Below are positions 1 to 6,500 of a stretch of 6,500 bases of DNA, in pieces. A model generated the notes under the pieces. The model was not told the origin of the DNA and ran no database searches. It saw only the letters and a program-made list of their open reading frames with translations. The stretch is taken from NCBI GenBank assembly GCA_002493085.1, contig DKXQ01000177.1, positions 1 through 6,500 of the forward strand, read 5' to 3'. The stretch is from Lachnoclostridium sp. UBA7122 (GTDB taxonomy: Bacteria; Bacillota; Clostridia; Lachnospirales; Lachnospiraceae). The position numbers and the translations under genes were made by a program. Positions within the stretch are counted from its first letter, which is position 1, and each line of letters starts with the position of its first letter.

Positions 1-55
1 TCAATTTAATTATTTGCAGTTCCTTAGTGAAGAACATCAAATACGAGGATGGGAT
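1..55. other. Short non-coding edge after the last gene
   Basis: These 55 bases follow the stop codon of the zinc-ribbon gene. I find no gene, and only an imperfect GTTC/GAAC hairpin at about 19-35 without a T tract, so there is no support for a terminator; the transcript may run on beyond the window. Confidence 0.4.
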
Positions 56-640
56 TTACTGTCTGTTATAATACTTTATCCCATCTTCTGGTTTAAAATA
101 TGTCCTTATATATCCATCTGTTGACACTATTACAAATTCATTTGTTTCCTCCAGATAATATACATCATCTCCATCTTCTTTTTCTATTTTATGTAGTGCA
201 TTGCTGGAAGAAATTACATTGTTTGCTCCTGCAAGGTATTCTTCTTTTGTAGAATAGTTAAAATCACCACCATGTTTTTCAAAATGTTCTGTAAGATATT
301 TATCACTGCGGAACTGGCAGGAGGAAGCATTATTACTACTGCTGTTTTTATTATTGTCATTTTCATAATAAGCGCTATTATTGTCATTACTATTGTCAGA
401 ACCAGCGTCCCGGAGTTGTCTGCCAGACAGTGTTGTAATAATACAGATAAATAATATTGCTGCAGTAATAAGTTTGTTCTTTGTACTTTTGTGGCTATGG
501 GATTCTTGTGCCCTGTTTTTATCCCTATCACGGCAAGATTTGCAACGCTTTGGCAATTCTAAATTTTTAGATTTATAAAAGTTAATTTCACCTGATGTTA
601 TTTCAAATTCCCTGCCACATTCTTTACATATACGTTTCAT
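56..640 (-). CDS. Zinc-ribbon, single-pass membrane protein with a C-terminal BECR-nuclease-like domain (function unknown)
   Basis: This 194-residue protein is not a gene I can name. Residues 1-40 form a probable zinc ribbon: Cys5-x2-Cys8 and Cys33-x2-Cys36, with the intervening pattern GREFEITSGE...FY...PKRC typical of the small 'probable zinc-ribbon' family. A basic stretch (41-56) precedes one hydrophobic helix at about 57-73, so by the positive-inside rule the ribbon should be cytoplasmic and the rest outside. Residues 78-107 are an Asn/Ser/Asp-rich linker. Residues 109-194 are a compact domain with H119-x3-H123, EEYLAGA, a TNEFVIVS strand, then DGYIRTYF and a final Tyr-rich tail. That layout resembles BECR-fold RNase domains of polymorphic toxins (inference; no search was possible). 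The ATG at 640 has GAGG six bases upstream, and the gene begins 21 nt after miaA, suggesting cotranscription. No adjacent immunity gene is visible. The reading frame is intact. Confidence is high that it is a gene, low on function. Confidence 0.85.
   Translation of the reverse strand: MKRICKECGREFEITSGEINFYKSKNLELPKRCKSCRDRDKNRAQESHSHKSTKNKLITAAILFICIITTLSGRQLRDAGSDNSNDNNSAYYENDNNKNSSSNNASSCQFRSDKYLTEHFEKHGGDFNYSTKEEYLAGANNVISSSNALHKIEKEDGDDVYYLEETNEFVIVSTDGYIRTYFKPEDGIKYYNRQ
320..409 (-). other. Asn/Ser-rich low-complexity linker coding segment
   Basis: Codons for residues 78-107 of the zinc-ribbon membrane protein are dominated by AAT/AAC, AGC/AGT and GAC/GAT, giving a degenerate trinucleotide-like tract. 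It joins the membrane helix to the C-terminal domain and is probably a flexible spacer. It is the least constrained part of the gene and a likely site of length variation between strains (inference). Confidence 0.6.
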
Positions 641-660
641 ATATTACCTCTTCTTTATCA

Positions 661-687
661 ATTATAGTATTTTCCTGCACTCTGCAA
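661..687 (-). promoter_or_regulatory. Candidate internal promoter for the zinc-ribbon membrane protein gene
   Basis: A perfect TATAAT lies at 666-661, overlapping the miaA stop codon and about 20 bases before the ATG at 640. The best -35 candidate is TTGCAG at 687-682, only 15 bases upstream and matching TTGACA at 3 of 6 positions. In DNA this AT-rich a lone TATAAT can occur by chance. It would give the last gene expression separate from the repair genes, but this is weakly supported. Confidence 0.22.
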
Positions 688-1594
688 TACAGTATGCAAG
701 AAGTTCTTTTTCAGATGCAAATTTATCCTTTTCAACCCAGATTACATCTTTTTCCCTTCTGAACCATGTAAGCTGTCTTTTCGCAAAGTGACGTGTTTCC
801 TGTTTTATTTTTTCAAATGCATCATCAACAGATGTGCCACTATCTATTGCATTGATTATTTCCTTATAACCTAATCCCTGCATTGAAACCATATCTTTAG
901 TGCACCCTTTTGCTATAAGTGATTTGACTTCATCTTCAAGCCCGTCTTCACGCATCTGTTCTGTTCTCTTGTCTATCCTTTTATATAGTATATCTCTTGG
1001 AAGGTTTAACACAAAGTATTTAAATGCATATGCTGGCTTTTTCTGGCGTTCTTCTTCATTGTGGGATGATATGGCCGTACCTGTCTGTTTATAATATTCC
1101 AGTGCTCTTATAACCCGCTTGACGTTATTGGGATGTATGGAAGCAGCGGAAGGCTTATCTATTTTTTCAAGCTTTTTATGAAGCTCATATACACCATGTT
1201 CTTTTACAAAGCTCCAGAGGCTTTCACGGTATGCATAGTCTGTTTTCATTTCTTTAAAATCAATATTGTACAAAACGGCCTGTATATAAAACCCTGTGCC
1301 CCCAACTATAAGCGGCACTTTGCCACGGCTGTAAATTTCTTCTATATAATTGTTACACTTTTCTTTAAAGACTGCAACATTAAATTCGTCCTGTGGGTTA
1401 AATTCATCAATAAGATAGTGTTTTATGCCACACATTTCTTCTGGCTTGATTTTTGCAGTGCCTATATCCATACCGCGGTAAACCTGCATGGAATCTGCGG
1501 AGATAATTTCAGCATTAATTTCTTTTGCAATATTTATGGACAGTGAAGTTTTTCCTGCTGCTGTTGGTCCTGTTATAATTATAAGTGGATTCAT
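662..1594 (-). CDS. miaA: tRNA dimethylallyltransferase (tRNA A37 isopentenyltransferase)
   Basis: MiaA transfers a dimethylallyl group from dimethylallyl diphosphate to N6 of adenosine 37 in tRNAs that read UNN codons, making i6A, the substrate of the methylthiotransferase MiaB. It is cytoplasmic. The 310 residues match the family's usual length. Visible motifs are the P-loop GPTAAGKT (9-16) with Lys15 and Thr16, the conserved ADSMQVYRGMDIGTAK block (33-48) with the catalytic-type Asp34, VGGTGFY (97-103), the HPNNVKRVIRALE block (154-166), the GLGYKE motif (240-245), and TRHFAKRQLTWFR (267-279), which contacts the tRNA. The ATG at 1594 has GGAG eight bases upstream. The gene starts 37 nt after mutL, in the mutS-mutL-miaA order known from clostridia, where miaB often precedes mutS and hfq often follows miaA; neither is seen here. 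Frame and motifs are intact. Confidence 0.97.
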   Translation of the reverse strand: MNPLIIITGPTAAGKTSLSINIAKEINAEIISADSMQVYRGMDIGTAKIKPEEMCGIKHYLIDEFNPQDEFNVAVFKEKCNNYIEEIYSRGKVPLIVGGTGFYIQAVLYNIDFKEMKTDYAYRESLWSFVKEHGVYELHKKLEKIDKPSAASIHPNNVKRVIRALEYYKQTGTAISSHNEEERQKKPAYAFKYFVLNLPRDILYKRIDKRTEQMREDGLEDEVKSLIAKGCTKDMVSMQGLGYKEIINAIDSGTSVDDAFEKIKQETRHFAKRQLTWFRREKDVIWVEKDKFASEKELLAYCIAECRKIL

Positions 1595-1631
1595 TATTCA
1601 AACTCCATATGGGATAGCAATAGTTCTGTAT

Positions 1632-3467
1632 TTATACAATACGTTTAAATCTTTTTTCCAGTTCACGCTTTGTTATCTTTATCATTGTTGGCCGTCCATG
1701 CGGACAGTTATAGGGATTTTCCAGTGACATCAGCTCTTTTAAAAGTTCATGCATCTGGATTTCTGGCAGGCTGCTGCCACCCTTTACGGCTGCCTTGCAT
1801 GACATTGTTGCAATACGTTCAAGCAGTGTTTCAGGAGTTATATTGGCCTTATTATCTACAAGCCCATCAATTACTTCCAAAATAAGTTCCTGTTTTGCAA
1901 CATCTGGCAAATGTGCTGGTACACCTGTTACAATATACTCCCTGCCACCAAAGTTTTCAATACGGTAACCAAGTTTTGCAAAAACCCCTGTATTTTCTTC
2001 CAGTGCCTGCTGTTCAAGCATTGAAAGGCTTAAAACAAGTGGTGGTGCAAGCATTTGTGTAAGAGGCTGGCTGTTAATTACCTGTTTCATAAGTTTTTCA
2101 TAAAGCACTTTTTCATGTGCAGCATGCTGGTCTACTAAAAATATATTGTCACCATGCTGCAAAATCCAGTATGTAGAAAAAACCTGGCCAATAATTTTTA
2201 TATCTTTTTCTGCCTGTTTTGGCATAATTGTTTCAAACAGTGTCTCCTGTTGGATATTATGGGCTTTATATGCAGCAGTCTCCCTGAACTTTGGAACCTG
2301 CGCTGCTGAATGGCTGTCTGCAATAGTATTTTCATAGGGAATTATATGGTCTGGACTGCCAGTTGTATTATTGATATTAGTTTGTTCTGTGATATGTACT
2401 ATTTTGTTTTTTTGTATTTTATCTTTTTCTGGCTTATTCTTATCTGTGCTGTCTTTTTCCAGAGTTACATCCGGGATAAGTTCTTTATGTTTTAAAGTTT
2501 CTGAAACGGCAGTATATGTATCTTTATATAATTCTTTTTCATTAGTAAAGCGTATTTCCATTTTCTGTGGATGTACATTGACATCTATAAGCTGGGGCGC
2601 AATATTAAAATAAAGCACTGTAAAAGGATATTTATGCTGCATCATATATGGCGCATATGCTTCTTCAACTGCATGGCAGATAATATTGCTTTTTATAAAC
2701 CTGCCATTGATAAAATAATTTATATAGCTTCTGTTGCCACGTGAAATCACAGGCTTTCCAATAAAACCATTTATTTTACAGCTTCCTTTTATTACGTTAA
2801 ATGGCAGCAGATTTGAAGTTATATCTTTGCCATATATATTATAAATTATATCCTTTATATTTCCATTGCCAGATGTACAGAGTTTTGTCTGGTCCTGGCT
2901 GATAAACCTGAATGAAATCTCTGGATGTGACAGAGCCATGCGTTCTGCCAGACTGTTTATATAGCCAGCTTCAGTCTGTGGCGTTTTTAGGAATTTAAGC
3001 CTTGCTGGCGTATTGTAAAAAAGATTTCTGACTATAAATGTCGTTCCATCTGGACAACCTGCTGGCCCATATCTTTTTTCGCTGCCACCCTCTATAGCAT
3101 ATATTGAACCATTAAATGCATTTCTGGTTTTGGTAAGCATTTCAAGCTGTGAAACAGCAGCAATGCTTGCAAGCGCCTCACCCCTGAAACCAAGTGTAGA
3201 TACAGATAAAAGGTCCTGTAACTGTCTTATCTTGCTTGTTGCATGTGGGGCAAATGCAAGTTTTATATCATCTTCTGTAATGCCGCTGCCATTGTCAGTT
3301 ACGCGTATTAAGCTTTTACCGCCATCCTTTATTTCTACAGTGATAGAACTGGCACCTGCATCAATAGCATTTTCTATTAGTTCCTTTACTACAGCCATAG
3401 GCCGTTCAACCACCTCGCCCGCAGCAATTTTATTTACTGTATCCTTATCAAGAACTTGTATAGACAT
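1632..3467 (-). CDS. mutL: DNA mismatch repair protein MutL with intrinsic endonuclease motif
   Basis: MutL is recruited by mismatch-bound MutS and, in bacteria without MutH, nicks the nascent strand itself. From the ATG at 3467 it has 611 residues. The N-terminal GHKL ATPase shows E29 and N33 in ELIENAIDAG, DNGSGI (58-63), ATSKI (76-80), GFRGEAL (93-99) and YNTPARLKFL (151-160); DVNVHPQKMEIRF lies at 295-307. A Lys/Asn-rich linker covers about 330-420. The C-terminal domain carries the exact endonuclease motif DQHA-x2-E-x4-E (446-457), SCKAAVKGG (556-564) and CPHGRP (588-593), which build the metal site. A GTG at 3482 would add five residues, but the ATG at 3467 has AAAGGA six bases upstream and gives the usual family start (SIQVLDKDTVNKIAAGEVVERP-like). 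That start lies one base after the mutS stop, which implies translational coupling. Confidence 0.97.
   Translation of the reverse strand: MSIQVLDKDTVNKIAAGEVVERPMAVVKELIENAIDAGASSITVEIKDGGKSLIRVTDNGSGITEDDIKLAFAPHATSKIRQLQDLLSVSTLGFRGEALASIAAVSQLEMLTKTRNAFNGSIYAIEGGSEKRYGPAGCPDGTTFIVRNLFYNTPARLKFLKTPQTEAGYINSLAERMALSHPEISFRFISQDQTKLCTSGNGNIKDIIYNIYGKDITSNLLPFNVIKGSCKINGFIGKPVISRGNRSYINYFINGRFIKSNIICHAVEEAYAPYMMQHKYPFTVLYFNIAPQLIDVNVHPQKMEIRFTNEKELYKDTYTAVSETLKHKELIPDVTLEKDSTDKNKPEKDKIQKNKIVHITEQTNINNTTGSPDHIIPYENTIADSHSAAQVPKFRETAAYKAHNIQQETLFETIMPKQAEKDIKIIGQVFSTYWILQHGDNIFLVDQHAAHEKVLYEKLMKQVINSQPLTQMLAPPLVLSLSMLEQQALEENTGVFAKLGYRIENFGGREYIVTGVPAHLPDVAKQELILEVIDGLVDNKANITPETLLERIATMSCKAAVKGGSSLPEIQMHELLKELMSLENPYNCPHGRPTMIKITKRELEKRFKRIV
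2097..2132 (-). other. mutL: MutL endonuclease motif DQHA(x)2E(x)4E
   Basis: Codons 446-457 of mutL encode DQHAAHEKVLYE, an exact match to the metal-binding endonuclease motif of MutL proteins from bacteria lacking MutH. It indicates that strand incision in this organism is made by MutL rather than by a methyl-directed MutH. Confidence 0.93.
2235..2249 (-). other. mutL: Possible sliding-clamp-binding motif in the MutL linker
   Basis: Codons 407-411 encode QETLF, which fits the QxxLF form of the beta-clamp-binding motif and lies at the end of the flexible linker just before the C-terminal domain. A second candidate, QMLAPP (471-476), lies near the place where Bacillus subtilis MutL has its clamp motif. 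Which one is used cannot be told from sequence; the motif is short and can arise by chance. Confidence 0.4.
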
Positions 3468-3468
3468 A

Positions 3469-6174
3469 CTATATCCTTTCACGCAATTTCGTCTGCATTT
3501 TATATAAAATGTTCATAGCATCAATAGGCGTTGTTGTAGACAAATCCAGGTCATGAAGTTCAAGTATTATATCATCTAGCTTTATATTGGAATTATTTGT
3601 GCCAAATAAAGAAAGCTGTTCCATTTTTGATGGCTCTGTTTTACGTTCTGCCTTATGCCTGTTTTTCTTTTTTGTCCTGGTCTGCTGTTCTATCCCATAA
3701 TTATAATCAGGAATTTCAGATTCTGCACCTGTTTCTTTTGTACGTCCAAGAATATCATTTTCATTAAGCTTTGCAGCAATCTGTCTTGCACGTTCCAGTA
3801 CACCCTCAGGCACACCGGCAAGTTTTGCTACCTGTATTCCATAACTTTTATCAGCACCGCCTTTAATGATTTTCCTTAAAAATACTATATCTTCTCCCTG
3901 CTCTTTTACAGCTATGCAGTAGTTGCTGACACTGTCAAGTTTTCCCTCAAGTTCTGTAAGTTCATGGTAATGTGTGGCAAACAGGGTCTTTGCACCAAGC
4001 AGTTTTGTATTTGCGATATACTCTATTACAGCCCATGCTATACTTAACCCGTCAAATGTGCTTGTTCCCCGTCCAATTTCATCTAATATTATAAGGCTGT
4101 TTTTAGTTGCATTTCTTATAATATTGGCAACTTCTGTCATTTCAACCATAAATGTACTCTGGCCGCTTGCAAGGTCATCTGACGCACCTACTCTTGTAAA
4201 TATCCTGTCAACAATCCCGATTTTTGCACTTTCTGCTGGTACAAATGAGCCTGTCTGTGCCATCAGGACTATAAGTGCAGTCTGTCGCATATATGTGGAT
4301 TTGCCTGCCATATTAGGCCCGGTAATAATGGCAATCCGGTTTTTACTGTTATCAAGATATGTATCATTTGCAATAAATAAATCATTGCTTATCATTTTTT
4401 CTACAACAGGATGACGGCCATTCTTTATTTCAATGCCTCCTTTTTTAGTAATTTCAGGCCTTACATAATTATTTTGTTCTGCAACAAGCGCAAGTGATGC
4501 AAACATATCTATACTGGCAATTATCTGTGCTGTTTTCTGCACTCTGCTTATATTGTCATAAATTGTATCCCTTATCTGGCAGAAAATATTGTACTCAACA
4601 CTATAAAGCTTATCTTCAGCACCTAGAATTATATCTTCAAGTTCCTGCAGGCGTGGTGTGGTATACCTTTCTGCATTGGCAAGTGTCTGTTTTCTTATCC
4701 AGTCATCAGGTACAAGTTCTTTATATGAATTAGTCACTTCAAGATAGTATCCAAAGATTTTATTGTATTTTACTCTCAGATTTTTAATTCCTGTACGTTT
4801 TTTTTCTTCTTCTACAAACTGTGCAAGCCAGTTTTTGCCATCAGTCTTAGCACTCCGCAATCTGTCTGTTTCACTGTCATAACCATCCTTAATAATGCCA
4901 CCTTCTCTTATGGATACCGGTGGCTCATCTTGTATAGAATTATCTATTAGTTCAAAAATATCTTTTAAATCATCAAGTTGTCCTGCATATTCTTTTAATC
5001 TGGATTTTTCAAATTCAGAAAGCAGGAACTTAATATGTGGCAGCACTGAAAATGACTGACGCAGTGCTATCAGGTCTCTTGGATTGGCACTCCGGTAACC
5101 GACTCTGCCAATAAGACGTTCCAAATCATATATTGAATTTAAGTATTCCCTGATTTCTTCACGTGAAACGGCATTATTATTTAATTCTGTTATAATATCA
5201 AGCCGGCTGTTAATATCATCTGCATTTACAAGCGGCTGTTCAATAGACTGGCGCAAAAGCCTTTTGCCCATAGATGTTTTTGTCTTGTCGAGCACCCAGA
5301 ATAAAGAGCCCCTTTTGGATTTTTCACGCATTGTTTCACAAAGTTCGAGGTTTCTTCTTGTTGACCGGTCAAGCAGCATATAATTGTTAGGTGAATATGG
5401 TTTAATATCCGTAATATGTTCAAGGGATATCTTCTGTGTTTCTATAAGATACTGCAGGACTGCACCTGCAGCAATTACACCTATGCTGTAATCGTTTAGG
5501 CCAAGACCTGCAAGCGAACCTGTTTTAAAATGGTCCATAAGGACTTCCCTGCACTTGTCCTCGTCAAAATACCATGATGCGATTGAAGAAACAACTATTC
5601 CCAGCCTGTTTCTTAAATCTTCCAAATCAATTCCTGATACAAGAAATGAATCATTGCATATTATTTCAGAGGGCAGTACTTTACTGATTTCATCCAGAAG
5701 TTTATTTTCAGAATCAAATTCTGTCATATAAAACCCGCCTGTTGTAACGTCTGCATATGCAATACCATATGCATTAACTGTGTAAAGCACACACATAAGA
5801 TAATTATTCTTACTTTCATCAAGATTATCTGTGTCAAGGTTAGTTCCTGGTGTAGCTACACGGACAACTTCTCTTTTTACAAGCCCCTTTGCCTCTTTGG
5901 AATCTTCTATCTGTTCACAGATTGCAACTTTATATCCTTTGCCTGTAAGGGTATTCAGATAAGAATCAACAGCATGGAATGGTACACCGCACATCGGGGC
6001 ACGCTCAGGAAGGCCGCAGCTTTTTGATGTAAGTGTAAGCCCAAGTTCTTTTGAACATATACTGGCATCTTCATAAAACATCTCATAAAAATCCCCTAAA
6101 CGATAAAAAAGAATACAATCATTGTATTCTTGCTTTGTATCTATATAATTCTGCATCATTGGCGTGAGTGGCAT
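3469..6174 (-). CDS. mutS: DNA mismatch repair protein MutS
   Basis: MutS recognises mismatches and small loops behind the replication fork, then recruits MutL in an ATP-dependent way. From the ATG at 6174 it has 901 residues, normal for the MutS1 family. The mismatch-wedge Phe-x-Glu is F29-Y-E31 in RLGDFYEMF. The core and clamp domains follow, then the ABC-type ATPase: Walker A GPNMAGKST (619-627), the conserved SGQSTFMVEM block (670-679), Walker B LIILDEIGRGTSTFDG (694-709) with D698-E699, and the ATHYHEL switch (733-739). A Lys-rich tail leads to a clamp-binding QLSLF (853-857) and a C-terminal oligomerisation-type helix region. Upstream alternatives (TTG at 6213, ATG at 6195) are possible, but the ATG at 6174 has AAAGGAA about eight bases upstream and yields the canonical PLTPMMQ-type start. 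Its last codons hold the ribosome site for mutL. Confidence 0.98.
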   Translation of the reverse strand: MPLTPMMQNYIDTKQEYNDCILFYRLGDFYEMFYEDASICSKELGLTLTSKSCGLPERAPMCGVPFHAVDSYLNTLTGKGYKVAICEQIEDSKEAKGLVKREVVRVATPGTNLDTDNLDESKNNYLMCVLYTVNAYGIAYADVTTGGFYMTEFDSENKLLDEISKVLPSEIICNDSFLVSGIDLEDLRNRLGIVVSSIASWYFDEDKCREVLMDHFKTGSLAGLGLNDYSIGVIAAGAVLQYLIETQKISLEHITDIKPYSPNNYMLLDRSTRRNLELCETMREKSKRGSLFWVLDKTKTSMGKRLLRQSIEQPLVNADDINSRLDIITELNNNAVSREEIREYLNSIYDLERLIGRVGYRSANPRDLIALRQSFSVLPHIKFLLSEFEKSRLKEYAGQLDDLKDIFELIDNSIQDEPPVSIREGGIIKDGYDSETDRLRSAKTDGKNWLAQFVEEEKKRTGIKNLRVKYNKIFGYYLEVTNSYKELVPDDWIRKQTLANAERYTTPRLQELEDIILGAEDKLYSVEYNIFCQIRDTIYDNISRVQKTAQIIASIDMFASLALVAEQNNYVRPEITKKGGIEIKNGRHPVVEKMISNDLFIANDTYLDNSKNRIAIITGPNMAGKSTYMRQTALIVLMAQTGSFVPAESAKIGIVDRIFTRVGASDDLASGQSTFMVEMTEVANIIRNATKNSLIILDEIGRGTSTFDGLSIAWAVIEYIANTKLLGAKTLFATHYHELTELEGKLDSVSNYCIAVKEQGEDIVFLRKIIKGGADKSYGIQVAKLAGVPEGVLERARQIAAKLNENDILGRTKETGAESEIPDYNYGIEQQTRTKKKNRHKAERKTEPSKMEQLSLFGTNNSNIKLDDIILELHDLDLSTTTPIDAMNILYKMQTKLRERI
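3474..3479 (-). promoter_or_regulatory. mutL ribosome binding site inside the end of mutS
   Basis: AAAGGA lies six bases before the mutL ATG at 3467 and is read as part of the last mutS codons (Glu-Arg-Ile-stop). It fixes the mutL start against the upstream GTG at 3482, which lies upstream of this site. Confidence 0.75.
3604..3618 (-). other. mutS: MutS beta-clamp-binding motif QLSLF
   Basis: Codons 853-857 of mutS encode QLSLF, matching the consensus pentapeptide QL(S/D)LF that docks in the hydrophobic pocket of the replication sliding clamp. It sits in the flexible C-terminal region after the ATPase, where MutS proteins usually carry it, and links mismatch detection to the replisome. Confidence 0.88.
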
Positions 6175-6181
6175 ACTTGTA

Positions 6182-6188
6182 TTCCTTT
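6182..6188 (-). promoter_or_regulatory. mutS ribosome binding site
   Basis: AAAGGAA lies about eight bases before the ATG at 6174 and selects this start over the in-frame TTG at 6213 and ATG at 6195, which have no comparable site at the right distance. Confidence 0.75.
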
Positions 6189-6206
6189 CTTTCATCAAAT
6201 GCTTAA

Positions 6207-6235
6207 ATAACAAATCTGGATAGGCCAGAAACCAA
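6207..6235 (-). promoter_or_regulatory. Weak candidate promoter between rnpB and mutS
   Basis: TTGGTT (6235-6230) and TGTTAT (6212-6207) are 17 bases apart, with 3 of 6 and 4 of 6 matches to sigma-A consensus, and would start RNA near position 6200 with a leader of about 26 nt. The -35 element overlaps the 3' end of rnpB. It is the best promoter-like pair in the gap but weak; read-through from rnpB is an alternative. Confidence 0.2.
6215..6229 (-). terminator. Possible weak hairpin after rnpB
   Basis: TCTGG and CCAGA pair as a 5-bp stem with a 5-base loop just after rnpB, followed by the T-rich but interrupted TTTGTTATTT. The stem is short and the tract broken, so it would be a poor intrinsic terminator; it could be a processing or partial termination site. 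Confidence 0.2.
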
Positions 6236-6500
6236 TGAGCAGCACTGTAAGCCGGGTTCTGTATCAGACAATCATCTATCTAGACCTGGCGTTGCCGCCA
6301 GGTTCAAGCAACCTACCCGGAACACAGCGGGCAACTGTATCGTTCCTGTCTGGTCTTGCTTCGGATGGGGTTTACACAGCCTTCTTTGTTGCCAAAGAAG
6401 CGGTAAGCTCTTGCCTCACCTTTTCACCCTTACCTGTATTCAGGCGGTTATTTTCTGTTGCACTGGCCTGGGAGTCACCTCCACCGGACGTTATCCGGCA
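6235..6500 (-). ncRNA. rnpB: RNase P RNA, bacterial type A, 5' end outside the window
   Basis: This is the catalytic RNA of RNase P, which with the protein RnpA removes 5' leaders from pre-tRNAs. Reading the minus strand, the window enters at P8 (CCGGA/TCCGG with a TAACG loop, 6498-6484), then P9 (GGAG-GTGA-CTCC, 6482-6471), ACAGAAA (6458-6452), AGGGTGAAAAGGTG (6430-6417), P12 (8 bp with GCAA loop, 6400-6381), AAGCAAGACC, P16/P17 with a GCCC-containing loop (6346-6319), GGGTAGGT holding the GGU that pairs with tRNA CCA (6318-6311), P18 (8 bp with GCAA loop, 6303-6284), the AGATAGATGATTGTC region, and ACAGAACCCGGCTTA. The L17 GCCC that would form P6 with an upstream GGGC is typical of type A. 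By comparison with E. coli about 90 nt of the 5' part are missing. The 3' end at about 6235 is approximate, because P1's other strand is not in view. Confidence 0.96.

Noticed and set aside
19..35. An imperfect inverted repeat (GTTC/GAAC) as a terminator for the operon
   Set aside because: It has only four outer pairs plus mismatches, and no T tract follows on the minus strand.
1133..1546. A 137-codon plus-strand open frame opposite miaA
   Set aside because: It is antisense to conserved miaA codons, rich in Phe/Tyr/Ile as expected from the reverse complement of this AT-rich gene, and shows no domain.
5226..5423. A 65-codon open frame on the minus strand inside mutS
   Set aside because: It lies wholly within the well-supported mutS frame, has no matching ribosome site I can see and no recognisable domain; it is an overlap shadow.
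3469..6213. A longer mutS beginning at the TTG at 6213
   Set aside because: The extra 13 residues do not fit the family start, and the strong ribosome site favours the ATG at 6174.
6284..6400. Two strong hairpins with identical GCAA loops, suggestive of repeats or terminators
   Set aside because: They are the P18 and P12 helices of RNase P RNA and are explained by that gene.

Overview
The window reads as a low-GC Gram-positive genome, most likely a Clostridia member of the Lachnospiraceae kind. The grounds are AT-rich codon use, strong AGGA/GAGG ribosome sites before every gene, a MutL that carries its own endonuclease motif (so no MutH/Dam system is needed), a bacterial type A RNase P RNA, and the gene order mutS-mutL-miaA known from clostridia. 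This family-level assignment is inference; no species is claimed.

Everything lies on the minus strand, so transcription runs from high to low coordinates. At the right edge is the RNase P RNA gene (rnpB, 5' part outside the window). After about 60 nt comes mutS (6174-3469). mutL (3467-1632) starts one base after the mutS stop codon. miaA (1594-662) follows after 37 nt, and a gene of unknown function (640-56) after 21 nt. No convincing rho-independent terminator is seen between any of these genes or in the last 55 bases, so the four coding genes are probably one operon.

MutS and MutL form methyl-independent mismatch repair: MutS finds mismatches, MutL nicks the new strand, and both carry or may carry sliding-clamp contact sites. 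MiaA modifies A37 of tRNAs reading UNN codons, and RNase P matures tRNA 5' ends. This is mostly housekeeping content.

The one less ordinary item is the last gene. It joins an N-terminal zinc ribbon, a single membrane helix, an Asn/Ser-rich linker and a C-terminal domain that looks like the BECR-fold (barnase/EndoU/colicin/RelE-like) nuclease domains of polymorphic toxins. I see no immunity gene inside the window. The remaining stretches without genes are all under 65 bases and are covered in the entries below.
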